Shown here piece by piece: positions 7,097 through 14,975 of a stretch of DNA of 23,938 bases. Source of the stretch: Bacillota bacterium (lineage in GTDB: Bacteria; Bacillota; Clostridia; Oscillospirales; Acutalibacteraceae); assembly GCA_023417635.1 (NCBI GenBank), contig JAEZFF010000001.1:1-23938 (forward strand), given 5' to 3'. Made by a program: the position numbers and the translations under genes. The number at the start of each line of letters is the position of its first letter. Within the stretch, counting starts at the first letter, position 1. A model generated the notes under the pieces. The model was not told where the DNA came from. It worked only from the letters and a program-made list of their open reading frames with translations, and ran no database searches.

Positions 7097-8632
7097 TTAA
7101 TCCTTCACCTGGCGGATTAAATCAATGACTGACTTGTCGCGGTAAGTGACCACGCCGACTACCTTATCGGTATATTGAATCGGCTCCGGCTTTCCGACAA
7201 TCTTTTCCGCCTTTTCCCTGAGGTCCTCTATCGTGCAAAGCGGAAGATCGGAATCCTGCAGCTTTTCCAGCAAATCTTTGCGCTGCGGGTTGACCGCAAT
7301 GCCCTGGTCGGTAACGACCACATCTACGGTTTTGCCCGGCGTAACAATGGTATTGACTTTTTCTACCACGCACGGGATGCGCCCGCGGGTCAGCGGAACG
7401 ACAATAATGGAAACGGACGCGCCATAAGCCGTGTCCGGGTGGCCGCCAATGGCGCCGCGGATGACTCCGTTGGAGCCTGTCAGGACATTGACGTTGTAAC
7501 TGCAGTCGACCTCAAGCGCCGACAGCACGACAACATCAAGCTGGTTGACCGCCGTGCCCTCGTTGCTTGGGCTGGCATAGTAGGATGCGGAAATCTGCTG
7601 ATGAAAACGATTATTCTTCAGTGATTGTGCCGCTTTCAGATCGAAACTTTGGACGTCAAGAATCTTCTCGACAAGTCCTTCGTCATACAGGTCAACAACA
7701 GAGCCGGTAATCCCGCCCAAAGCAAAACTTGCCTTAATCTTCTGCGCAATCATCTTTTCGCGCAGAAAACGTGCGACAGCCAGAGATGCGCCGCCGCTTC
7801 CCATCTGAATGGAAAAACCGTCCTTGAAGCAGCCGCTGGCTTCAATTACATTGGCCGCCGTCTCCGCAATCAGCAATTCCTTCGGATTTTTGGTAAAACG
7901 GGTCGCGCCGGACATAATGCCCGCCGGGTCACCGATTTCCGGTACCTTAACGATATAATCCACATCCGACTCCGGAATACCAAACGGCGTATTCGGGTAA
8001 GGAACAATATTATTTGTGATGATAACGGTCTTTTTCGCATACCGTGCGTCACATTTCGCATAGCCCATTGAGCCGCACATAATGCCCTTGTCGTTTTCAC
8101 GGGAATACCCGTTGGCATTGCCGTAAGGGTCGCAGGACGGTGCGCCGAGGAACGCCACATCAATGGAAAGTTCACCCGTCTCAATCGCGTAGGCGCGCCC
8201 GCCGTGGGAACGGAACACTACCGGAACATCCATTAGGCCGTGAGAAACCGCCTCTCCCAGTTCACCGCGCAAACCGGAGGTCTCAATACGGCGGATAACG
8301 CCGTTCTTAATATGTTTAATCAGCGGCGCATGGCAGTCCGTCAGCGAAGATGCGGCGACAACAAGGTCTTTAAACCCCATCTCAGCCAGTTTGTCCATAA
8401 CCATATTAACGATGTAGTCGCCGTTGCGGAAGTGGTGGTGAAAGGAAATCGTCATACCGTCTTTCAGCCCGGAAAGCCGAATGGCTTCCTCCAGACTTCC
8501 GACAATTTTATTGTTGAGCTTCTCACGTTCCGCCAGCGTCTGGGAATTTTTTGTCACTTGGTCGGGTGCAAACGCACCGTGAATCGCAGTCATTTCTCCA
8601 ATATGCGGAATGCTCTTCACATCAATGCTCAT
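7097..8632 (-). CDS. citF: Citrate lyase alpha subunit (citrate:acetyl-ACP transferase), copy 1
   Basis: The protein has 511 aa, full length for CitF. The alpha subunit swaps the acetyl group on CitD for citrate, giving citryl-ACP and free acetate. Recognisable segments include the Gly-rich QMGSGGASLAVARFLREKM near the middle, the YYASPSNEGTAVNQLD region, and GAIGGHPDTAYGA near the C-terminus. The ATG at 8632 overlaps the citE1 end by 11 nt, with AGGAGG 7 nt upstream. The protein is closely similar to the second CitF (17483-19027), with differences spread along the chain, so both look functional. Possible substrates other than citrate (for example citramalate) cannot be excluded from sequence alone. 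Confidence 0.95.
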   Translation of the reverse strand: MSIDVKSIPHIGEMTAIHGAFAPDQVTKNSQTLAEREKLNNKIVGSLEEAIRLSGLKDGMTISFHHHFRNGDYIVNMVMDKLAEMGFKDLVVAASSLTDCHAPLIKHIKNGVIRRIETSGLRGELGEAVSHGLMDVPVVFRSHGGRAYAIETGELSIDVAFLGAPSCDPYGNANGYSRENDKGIMCGSMGYAKCDARYAKKTVIITNNIVPYPNTPFGIPESDVDYIVKVPEIGDPAGIMSGATRFTKNPKELLIAETAANVIEASGCFKDGFSIQMGSGGASLAVARFLREKMIAQKIKASFALGGITGSVVDLYDEGLVEKILDVQSFDLKAAQSLKNNRFHQQISASYYASPSNEGTAVNQLDVVVLSALEVDCSYNVNVLTGSNGVIRGAIGGHPDTAYGASVSIIVVPLTRGRIPCVVEKVNTIVTPGKTVDVVVTDQGIAVNPQRKDLLEKLQDSDLPLCTIEDLREKAEKIVGKPEPIQYTDKVVGVVTYRDKSVIDLIRQVKD

Positions 8633-8843
8633 CTTTTTCCTCCTGTTTCAGCGCGCCTACTGCGCGGGCCAGGTCAAGTGTACGCTGCGCGCGCGCCACG
8701 ACCGGTTTATCAATCATTTTGCCATTGAGCGCAATGACACCCGAGCCTTTTTTATGGGCTTCTTCGATTGCGCCCATAATTGCCAAAGATTTGTCGATTT
8801 CTTTGCTCGTAGGAGTATAAATCTCATGCACTGGTTTAATCTG
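8599..8843. repeat. Near-identical tract shared with 18994-19238 (citE 3' end/citF start)
   Basis: My hand alignment at a constant offset of 10395 finds 11 differences in 245 positions (about 95%). The adjoining 217 bp inside citE (8844-9060 against 19239-19455) have about 50 differences (about 77%). On the citF side the identity also falls off abruptly, with an indel. Both copies have the same orientation. This pattern fits recent gene conversion between the two citDEF sets. Confidence 0.7.
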
Positions 8844-9521
8844 ACGCGGATTGATAACGCTCTTTCCGTCAAAGCCGAGCTGCTTGATAAGTGTAACTTC
8901 CTTGCGGAAGCCCTCTTCATTGTTCACATCCGAGTAGACGGTATCAATGGCGTCAATCCCAGCCGCACGCGCTGCAAGCAGGACCATGCTTCTGCCGAAA
9001 AGGAGTTCGATGCCCTCGGGCGAACGGGTTGTTTTCAGGTCGGTGACATAATCCTCAGCGCCGATGGCAATGCCAATGAGCCGTTTGCTGGAAAACGCAA
9101 TTTCTTTAGCGTTAAGCACTCCCGCAGCGCTTTCGATTGCCGCCATCATGCGGGTGGAGCCGACAGGAATGTCGTTTTCGCGTTCAATCCGCTCAATCTG
9201 CCGCTCACAGTCTATCACATCCTGCGCGCATTCCGTTTTTGGCAGACGAATAGCAACCTTTCGGGTGCGCACCATCGCTTCAAGGTCGCTGATGCCCATC
9301 TTCGTATCCAGTGCGTTGACGCGTACAATCAGTTCTTTGCCCGGATATTCAAGGGTGTTCAGCATCTCATAAACGAGGAACCGCGCGGAATCTTTCTCCG
9401 TAATGGAAACCGAATCCTCAAGGTCGAACATAATGCAGTCCGCGTCATAGATTCCGGCATCCTTAATCATACCTGGGTTATTGCCCGGCACATAAAGCAT
9501 TGTCCTTCTGAGCTGTTTCAT
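8622..9521 (-). CDS. citE: Citrate lyase beta subunit (citryl-ACP lyase), copy 1
   Basis: The protein has 299 aa. It cleaves citryl-ACP to oxaloacetate and acetyl-ACP and belongs to the HpcH/HpaI (CitE) TIM-barrel lyase family. Visible family segments: MLYVPGNNPGM at 8-18, FDLEDSV at 32-38, IVRVNA with Arg67, Glu130 in AAIESAAG, and GAEDYVTDL with Glu156/Asp157, matching the family's Mg2+-binding acids. Start: the frame is open to 9539, but the ATG at 9521 overlaps the citD1 stop in an ATGA junction and gives MKQLRRTML, exactly as in copy 2 (299 aa). The residues from QIKPVHEIYTPTS to the end are identical to copy 2, although the rest of the protein differs more. Confidence 0.95.
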   Translation of the reverse strand: MKQLRRTMLYVPGNNPGMIKDAGIYDADCIMFDLEDSVSITEKDSARFLVYEMLNTLEYPGKELIVRVNALDTKMGISDLEAMVRTRKVAIRLPKTECAQDVIDCERQIERIERENDIPVGSTRMMAAIESAAGVLNAKEIAFSSKRLIGIAIGAEDYVTDLKTTRSPEGIELLFGRSMVLLAARAAGIDAIDTVYSDVNNEEGFRKEVTLIKQLGFDGKSVINPRQIKPVHEIYTPTSKEIDKSLAIMGAIEEAHKKGSGVIALNGKMIDKPVVARAQRTLDLARAVGALKQEEKDEH

Positions 9522-9817
9522 TTCGCCGCGCCTCCCCATACATAGTTGTCATTTTCTGCGGCACGGTAAACTGCCGTTTTCAAACGCGCGCGGATCACAC
9601 AGTCCAGCGCGCCTTTGTCCACCGCCGTCACTTTCGCATCCGACACGTCCAGCTTCGTCAGCGTTTCTTCAATGACCTTGTGAATTTCATGGCCATACTG
9701 CTTTTCTACCGGACTGTCCAGCTTAATCTCAATTCCTTTTCCCTCATTTGGGGCAAGCGCCACCATGATATCGCTTGATTCCATGGTGCCGGATATTGCT
9801 GACTTCTTTATTTTCAT
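9518..9817 (-). CDS. citD: Citrate lyase gamma subunit (acyl carrier protein), copy 1
   Basis: The protein has 99 aa. It is the ACP of citrate lyase and carries the phosphoribosyl-dephospho-CoA group on a serine. GTMESSDIMV contains Ser14 (counted from the chosen start), the attachment position known for CitD, and the C-terminal half has DKGALDCVIRAR. Start: a further upstream ATG at 9844 exists, but the ATG at 9817 has GGAGG 7 nt upstream and gives the same 99-aa length as copy 2. Translation is coupled to citE1 through an ATGA overlap. It heads the citDEF1-citC-citXG run. 287 bp separate it from the carrier gene upstream. Confidence 0.95.
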   Translation of the reverse strand: MKIKKSAISGTMESSDIMVALAPNEGKGIEIKLDSPVEKQYGHEIHKVIEETLTKLDVSDAKVTAVDKGALDCVIRARLKTAVYRAAENDNYVWGGAAK

Positions 9818-9843
9818 ATTGAGTCCTCCAAAATGAACACGCA

Positions 9844-9873
9844 ACTATATTTTTAAGCTTGAGCCGCAGGCAA
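9844..9873 (-). promoter_or_regulatory. Candidate promoter of citD1E1F1-citC-citXG
   Basis: On the - strand there is TTGCCT (9873-9868), an 18-bp spacer and TATAGT (9849-9844). The predicted start lies just upstream of the citD1 ribosome binding site. The spacing is one base longer than ideal, so it may need an activator. It would allow citDEF1 to be expressed apart from the hydratase and carrier genes upstream. Confidence 0.4.
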
Positions 9874-9941
9874 ACCGATTCAGATTTTCCGCAAGACGGC
9901 CGCCGGTCTTACACAGCGACAAGCTCTTTTTTCATAACCAG

Positions 9942-9976
9942 GTGTTCAAAAACAGATAAAATCTGTTTCTGAACAC
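9942..9976. repeat. Long inverted repeat upstream of citD1
   Basis: GTGTTCA (9942-9948) pairs with TGAACAC (9970-9976), and AAACAGAT (9950-9957) with ATCTGTTT (9961-9968). One mismatch lies between the two blocks and the loop is 3 nt, for 15 of 16 pairs. No T-run follows on either strand, so an operator or an RNA stem in the 287-bp carrier-citD1 gap is as likely as a terminator. A second, weaker stem in the gap is AACCTGT (10042-10048) with ACAGGTT (10079-10085). Confidence 0.5.
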
Positions 9977-10104
9977 TTCAACAAACAAGCCTAGTTTCTT
10001 CAAAAGCAGGAAGCAATGGGTAAGCCCCCATGGGCCTTGATAACCTGTAAACCGGAATTTTGTCACCAAAACGGGCTGACAGGTTTTCCGTCATAAGCCT
10101 TCCG

Positions 10105-11403
10105 TCATCTTATAACAAAAGAAAGGATAATTGTCAGTACCGTCGAAACAGCCAGGCAGAAGGGAACGGCGCGGAAAAGCAGTCTTGGGAACATGGCCGA
10201 ACTTTCATCTTCCGATGCGCAGGAGCCAAGGACAAGACTGCCGCCGGAAGAAAACGGCGAAATGGAGGTTGCCTGCGCTCCAATTATGATGCTGGTAAAC
10301 AGAAGCATCGGATTCAGACCCGTCGCACTTGCGATGGACGGAACAATCGGGAAAAGTGCGGGGCAAACGACGCCAAGCGTACTGCTGAAGAACGACATGA
10401 TTCCGCCGATGATGCACAGCGCGATGGGCACCATGAATGTTGGAATGTTTCCGCCGACCCAGTTTGCAAGAATCTTAATGGTCCCTGCCTTAATGGCGAC
10501 GGCAATCAGTATGCCCACGCCGCAGATCATAATTAATGTGTTCCACGGAACCTTCTTAATAACACTCTTTGTGTCGGCAAGGTTGAGCACGGAAGCAATC
10601 ACAGAAAAGATAATCGCGATGAGACCGACATCCACCTTGGAATTAATGAAAGTAATGGTCGCGTTTTTAGAGAAAATAATATGTAGAATCGGGGGAACCA
10701 GCACGATAACCATCATAATGACAATCAGAGCAAGGCTGAGCCGCTGTTTCTTATTAAAAGGCTCCGGTTTTGTAATTTCCATGTGTTTGCTCAGCTTTTT
10801 CCCGTCTTTGGAAAAGAGCACATAGCCGCCGAGAACCGCAATTGGTATAATCATGGTGGCAATAAAAATGGTTGTCCCATAACTGAAAGCGGAATTGCCG
10901 TAACCTGCTGTTTCCATTAGTCCTTTGAATACAACGCCGCTGCCGCTTGTCATGAAATTGGCACCCGCCAAAGCGCCGTAATTAGCGGCAAGCGCGCCAA
11001 TCAGGGGGTCCATCTCCATTTTTTCACAAATCAGAAGCGTGATGGGAACCAAAAGCACCATCACCGAAAAATAGCCTGCGCCTAAAGCAGAAATCAACGT
11101 AGCCGCCAGGAAAATGGCGAATGGAAGCATTCGCGGAGCCCTTCGGCAGAGATACAAAAGGCTCATGGAAAGTTTTTCCAGTGTTCCGTTTACAAGCGCA
11201 AAATTGTAAAACAGGGAAGTTGCAAGGATGACAAAGAAAATACTGATCGGCCACATTGAGATAATGTTGGCGGCCTTCAGTTTTAAACCGTAGCATCCGA
11301 TGATATATGCGAAAGCGATTGCAAAAAGCCCGGTGTTAATCTTTGTTTTGTACCCAAGGGCAATGGAGATTATGATTGCCAGCACAATAATTAAACTAAT
11401 CAT
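10105..11403 (-). CDS. MatC-type di-/tricarboxylate carrier (ion transporter superfamily)
   Basis: A polytopic membrane protein of 432 aa with about 11-12 hydrophobic segments. The N-terminus (LIIVLAIIISIALGYKTKIN, then GLFAIAFAYIIGC and FVILATSLFYNFALVNGTLE) resembles the MatC dicarboxylate carrier N-terminal domain. A Gly/Ser-rich re-entrant-like stretch, ANYGALAGANFMTSGSG, lies in the middle, and SFFSSTLGVVCPALFPIVP and SISPFSSGGSLVLG in the second half. Such carriers move malonate, malate or other carboxylates with cations. Placed between an aconitase-family gene and citDEF1, it probably imports the acid used by that branch. Citrate, aconitate and C4 acids are all possible. AAGGGG precedes the ATG at 11403. 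It is clearly different from the CitMHS carrier at 16093-17424. Confidence 0.75.
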   Translation of the reverse strand: MISLIIVLAIIISIALGYKTKINTGLFAIAFAYIIGCYGLKLKAANIISMWPISIFFVILATSLFYNFALVNGTLEKLSMSLLYLCRRAPRMLPFAIFLAATLISALGAGYFSVMVLLVPITLLICEKMEMDPLIGALAANYGALAGANFMTSGSGVVFKGLMETAGYGNSAFSYGTTIFIATMIIPIAVLGGYVLFSKDGKKLSKHMEITKPEPFNKKQRLSLALIVIMMVIVLVPPILHIIFSKNATITFINSKVDVGLIAIIFSVIASVLNLADTKSVIKKVPWNTLIMICGVGILIAVAIKAGTIKILANWVGGNIPTFMVPIALCIIGGIMSFFSSTLGVVCPALFPIVPSIASATGLNPMLLFTSIIIGAQATSISPFSSGGSLVLGSCASEDESSAMFPRLLFRAVPFCLAVSTVLTIILSFVIR

Positions 11404-11508
11404 AAATTAACCCCTTTTTATGTTGGAAGTATCGATCGTTTGTAAGTCAGGCGTATGTGCGTATCTTCATTTAAACGTCCATCGGGTTAGCATTGTTGTG
11501 CCGTTCAG

Positions 11509-12366
11509 CTATTTGTCCAGCCCAAGCAGCCGCATCTGCGTCTTTCTCGTCATCACGTCAAGCTGCTCGTCCGTAATTCCCCTGTCGGACAAAAACTGAA
11601 GATATTCTCCCAAAGCCAGTTCCCAGTGGGGATTCTCGACCTGCCCACCGTCCGTCGAAATCAGGACATTCCGGTAACCGACTTCTTTAATAATTGCCAG
11701 ATTGTCTTCCAAATTACTTTTGTAAACGCCCTTCCCCATAGGCTGTGCATAGCATCTCTCGAGGAGCACATCATAATCCTTTACAATCTTCGCTTGATCC
11801 TCATGAGACATCCCAACAACCCAGAACTCCGGATGAGTGATGACGATTTTGTTAAGTCCCATGCTCTTCGCTTGGTCGACAACCGGAAAAATCTCTTTCG
11901 GAGAAATATGCCCGGTTCCAAGGACGGCGTCATACTCTTTAATCATTCGGAAAATTTCTTTCAGCGGCTCAACGATTTTTCCGTTGTCCAGGCACTGGAT
12001 GCCGCCCGTTTTTCCGTTCTTTTTAAGCTGATTTGCCGCATGAGTCGTAGGCAGCCAAACCACCTTCGCGCCCATTTTCAGTCCCGATTCCACAGCCGCG
12101 GGGTTCAGGCCGCCAATGTCGTAATTCAAAGTCACGCTGCCGAACATCGTGAAATTGTTACTGCCCTGATGAACAATTTTGTTGTGCTCGTTCACCAGGA
12201 AAGCACGGTTCATCGTTGTGCCATGATGGGACTTAATAACAATCGCTCTTGCGCCAACCCTGATTGCCGCCTCCATCAGCTCGAAATCAGTGTATGCTCT
12301 TTGCCGGATGTCGGGTGCCGAATGGACATGCATGTCAATGACACCTTGAAGGGATACTTTTTTCAT
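11509..12366 (-). CDS. DUF6282 family metal-dependent hydrolase-like protein
   Basis: The protein has 285 aa and an amidohydrolase-like pattern: DMHVHSAPD with His13/His15, Lys45 in IKSHH, His109, GTGH with His153, THPE with His178, and STDGGQ with Asp239. The spacing fits a mononuclear or binuclear metal site in a TIM barrel. I recognise it as similar to proteins grouped under DUF6282, for which I know no firm reaction. The ATG at 12366 has a strong AGGAGG upstream. It lies 80 nt after the hydratase and 105 nt before the carrier, all on the same strand, so a role in the same acid pathway is likely, for example opening a lactone, amide or ester form of the substrate (inference). Confidence 0.75.
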   Translation of the reverse strand: MKKVSLQGVIDMHVHSAPDIRQRAYTDFELMEAAIRVGARAIVIKSHHGTTMNRAFLVNEHNKIVHQGSNNFTMFGSVTLNYDIGGLNPAAVESGLKMGAKVVWLPTTHAANQLKKNGKTGGIQCLDNGKIVEPLKEIFRMIKEYDAVLGTGHISPKEIFPVVDQAKSMGLNKIVITHPEFWVVGMSHEDQAKIVKDYDVLLERCYAQPMGKGVYKSNLEDNLAIIKEVGYRNVLISTDGGQVENPHWELALGEYLQFLSDRGITDEQLDVMTRKTQMRLLGLDK

Positions 12367-12446
12367 AAATTACTCCTCCTTTTTATTAGGCATGATTGCC
12401 GACGGTAAAATAATCTTTGCAGCTGAACCGGGCAAGCGGTGATAGT

Positions 12447-14747
12447 TTAATGCAAATGAGGGCCATTGAAATTAATCAGGCAACCGGTTACAAGAATCTT
12501 CTTTTCTTCCTCCGTCAGACTGCCGACAGACACGGTGAATTTCCGCACTGCTGTTCCAACTGCATAAGCCGCAATCTCTTGTCTTCCTTCCAGAATTGCG
12601 TTTTTAAGCCCAGGAACAAACACGAACTCATCTTTTTGAAATACGGGGTCCCCGTCTATGACAAACGGAATCAGTCCCCAGTTAATCATATTGGAGCGAT
12701 AGCGCTTAGTGGCATATTCTTTCGCAAAATTTGCCCAGCCGCCAAGGACCTTTTGGCAGGAAGCTGCCTGTTCTCTTGCCGAACCGTCGCCCGGCTTGTT
12801 CGCAAAAATCGCACTGCCGATGCCGACATTTTTGGCATCTATCTTTTCGAATCCTTTAATTGTTCTGATTTTATCGTAAACAGTCTTAATCTCCTCGGAA
12901 GTTTCGGCAGGGTCGGAACCCTTTTCCCGGATGACCTCTGATTTTTGAACTTCCTTTGCCTTTCCCACATAGGCGGCGTCTTTCCTTCCCAGTGTAAATT
13001 CCGCCAGCCGCAGCGGATTAGAACGGAAAGAGGAAGTCTCCCCGGACGGAATTAACTCGTCGGTCGTTGTAACCGGGTCCGTAATATAACTGACAACTTT
13101 CAGCAGCAAGTCGTCAGTGAGGCTTGGAATTGCCGGCCAGTCTTTGATGTTGGGGCCAAACTTCAGGCTGACCTCCGGCATCGGCTTGCCAACACCGTTG
13201 TAAACGCGCTTGTCATATATGCTCTTATCGAAATAATACTTGGGCTTTGTAAACGTTGCGTCTATTTCCGTGGCGGCGGTAAGTTTGCCGCCGTTGACCG
13301 CCGTTGCGGCAATGGAGCGGGCATCCATTAAAGCCACAAAAGAAAGCTGCCCCTCGTTTGGCTTGGAGCCTTCGCGGTTCGGGAAATTCCGGGTTGTGTG
13401 GCGAATGGAAAACTCATGGTTTGCAGGCGTATCGCCGGCTCCGAAGCACGGGCCGCAGAAACAGGAGCGCACAACAATTCCGGCGCTCATCAGTTTCGCA
13501 ATGGTTCCGTTTTTGACAAGCTCCAGATACTCCGGCTGGCTGGCCGGATACACACTCATTTTGAAAGTACCGTTTCCAATGGATTTCCCGTCAACGATAT
13601 CCGCCACATCGATTACATTGTCGTAGGTGCCGCCGGAGCAGCCGGCAACAATTCCCTGGTCGACGAAGATTTCACCGTTTCTGACCTTGCTTGCGAGATT
13701 AAAGTCCAAATCCGGGTTGTCAAAACGTTTTGCTGCGTCCGCCTGTACCTGGTGGAAAATATCGAGCGCGTTTGCCTTCAACTCCGCAATGGTATAAACG
13801 TTGCTCGGATGGAACGGCAGCGCGATGGATGGCTGAATGGTCGAAAGGTCAACATAAACCAGGCCGTCGTAATAGGCAACATCCTGCGGTTTAATCTCCC
13901 GATAATCTCCCGGCCTGCCATGCACTTCATAGTAGTCTCTGACCTGTTCATCCGTACGCCAGATTGATGACCAGCATGCTGTTTCCGTGGTCATGACGTC
14001 AACGCCGTTGCGAAACTCAACGTTCAAATTTCCAACGCCGTCCCCGACGAATTCCATTACCTTGTTCTTTACATAGCCGTTTTTATAAACACTGCCAATA
14101 ATGGAAAGCGCAACATCCTGAGGCCCTACGCCTTTTTGCGGTTTTCCGGTCAGGTAAACTGCCACAACGTCGGGTCTTTTCAAGTCGTAGGTGCTGCCCA
14201 AAAGCTGCTTTGCAAGCTCCCCGCCGCCTTCTCCGACTCCCATCGTTCCCAGCGCGCCATACCGTGTGTGGCTGTCGGAACCAAGGATCATTCTTCCGCA
14301 GCCGCTCATCATTTCCCGGTTAAAGGAGTGAATGACAGCCATATTCGGCGGCACAAAAATGCCGCCGTACTTTTTTGCTGCAGAAAGGGCGAACATATGG
14401 TCGTCCTCGTTGATTGTGCCGCCGACCGCACAAAGGCTGTTGTGACAGTTCGTCATAACAAAGGGAAGCGGGAACTTTTCCATTCCGCTTGCCCTTGCGG
14501 TCTGTATTATGCCAACATAGGTAATATCGTGGGCTGTCAGAGAATCAAATTTGATTTTCAGATTCTCATCATCGCCAGAAGCATTGTGCCGGTTAATAAC
14601 CGAATAGGCCATCGTTCCCTTTTTGGCCTGTTCTTTTGTAATCTTTCTTCCCGTTTTGCTTTCGACTGCGGCTGCCGCGTTTCCGTCGTCACGGATAATT
14701 TCCTGACCGTTCAGCAAATAGGCTCCCGTGTTCCATAATTTAATCAT
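12447..14747 (-). CDS. Aconitase-family hydratase (YbhJ-like)
   Basis: The protein has 766 aa. The aconitase superfamily is shown by GSDSHT at 156-161, Cys370 in AGCSGGTYDN, and CFCGPC with Cys431 and Cys434. These three cysteines correspond to the [4Fe-4S] ligands. The C-terminal swivel domain has KRYRSNMINWGLIPF, matching the substrate Arg loop. In length and in the start (LWNTGAYLLNG) it is closer to the YbhJ-like 'putative hydratase' branch than to the standard AcnA or mitochondrial enzymes. The reaction is probably reversible hydration/dehydration of a tricarboxylate such as citrate/aconitate/isocitrate, but the substrate of this branch is not certain. The ATG at 14747 has GAGGAG upstream. 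It is the first gene of the run ending in citXG and diverges from lysR. Confidence 0.85.
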   Translation of the reverse strand: MIKLWNTGAYLLNGQEIIRDDGNAAAAVESKTGRKITKEQAKKGTMAYSVINRHNASGDDENLKIKFDSLTAHDITYVGIIQTARASGMEKFPLPFVMTNCHNSLCAVGGTINEDDHMFALSAAKKYGGIFVPPNMAVIHSFNREMMSGCGRMILGSDSHTRYGALGTMGVGEGGGELAKQLLGSTYDLKRPDVVAVYLTGKPQKGVGPQDVALSIIGSVYKNGYVKNKVMEFVGDGVGNLNVEFRNGVDVMTTETACWSSIWRTDEQVRDYYEVHGRPGDYREIKPQDVAYYDGLVYVDLSTIQPSIALPFHPSNVYTIAELKANALDIFHQVQADAAKRFDNPDLDFNLASKVRNGEIFVDQGIVAGCSGGTYDNVIDVADIVDGKSIGNGTFKMSVYPASQPEYLELVKNGTIAKLMSAGIVVRSCFCGPCFGAGDTPANHEFSIRHTTRNFPNREGSKPNEGQLSFVALMDARSIAATAVNGGKLTAATEIDATFTKPKYYFDKSIYDKRVYNGVGKPMPEVSLKFGPNIKDWPAIPSLTDDLLLKVVSYITDPVTTTDELIPSGETSSFRSNPLRLAEFTLGRKDAAYVGKAKEVQKSEVIREKGSDPAETSEEIKTVYDKIRTIKGFEKIDAKNVGIGSAIFANKPGDGSAREQAASCQKVLGGWANFAKEYATKRYRSNMINWGLIPFVIDGDPVFQKDEFVFVPGLKNAILEGRQEIAAYAVGTAVRKFTVSVGSLTEEEKKILVTGCLINFNGPHLH

Positions 14748-14848
14748 CTATGTTTTCTCCTCGCAGTTATTTTTTTGCAATGATTGGGCCCGGTAGTTTT
14801 CAATCTGCAAAAATAAATCGCGCTTATTGTGATTTTAGACAAATGTTA

Positions 14849-14877
14849 TTGTTATATCTCCTTTTGTATTATATAAT
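14849..14877 (+). promoter_or_regulatory. Promoter of the LysR-type regulator gene
   Basis: TTGTTA (14849-14854), a 17-bp spacer, and TATAAT (14872-14877). The predicted start near 14884 falls inside the left arm of the dyad at 14882-14920, which fits autorepression. The -10 overlaps that of the divergent hydratase promoter. Confidence 0.6.
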
Positions 14878-14896
14878 TATGATAGGCATAAGTAAA
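14868..14896 (-). promoter_or_regulatory. Promoter of the aconitase-family hydratase operon
   Basis: On the - strand there is TTTACT (14896-14891), a 17-bp spacer and a perfect TATAAT (14873-14868). The predicted leader is about 115 nt. The poor -35 lies between the two arms of the LysR dyad, which fits an activator-dependent promoter. Confidence 0.6.
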
Positions 14897-14920
14897 TAAT
14901 CAATTTTTCATGATGCCTAT
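14882..14920. promoter_or_regulatory. Probable LysR-type regulator binding dyad
   Basis: Perfect 8-bp arms ATAGGCAT (14882-14889) and ATGCCTAT (14913-14920), with centres 31 bp apart (about three helical turns). The dyad sits in the lysR/hydratase divergent region and overlaps both promoters. This is the expected place for a LysR-type recognition site, and citrate or a related acid is the likely co-inducer (inference). Confidence 0.6.
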
Positions 14921-14975
14921 AACCTTTATCTATATCAAAAAACAATTTTACGGCTAACCGGAGGCGAAAAAACTT

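Noticed and set aside
8610..9545. 311-aa open frame on the + strand opposite citE1
   Set aside because: It is the antisense frame of a well-supported citE. The same kind of shadow frame appears opposite citE2, which points to codon bias rather than a gene.
9818..9844. Upstream ATG for citD1
   Set aside because: The ATG at 9817 has the better-placed GGAGG and gives the 99-aa length and N-terminus shared with citD2.
14136..14738. 200-aa open frame on the + strand opposite the hydratase
   Set aside because: It lies fully inside a clear aconitase-family gene, has no known motif, and no ribosome binding site was seen.
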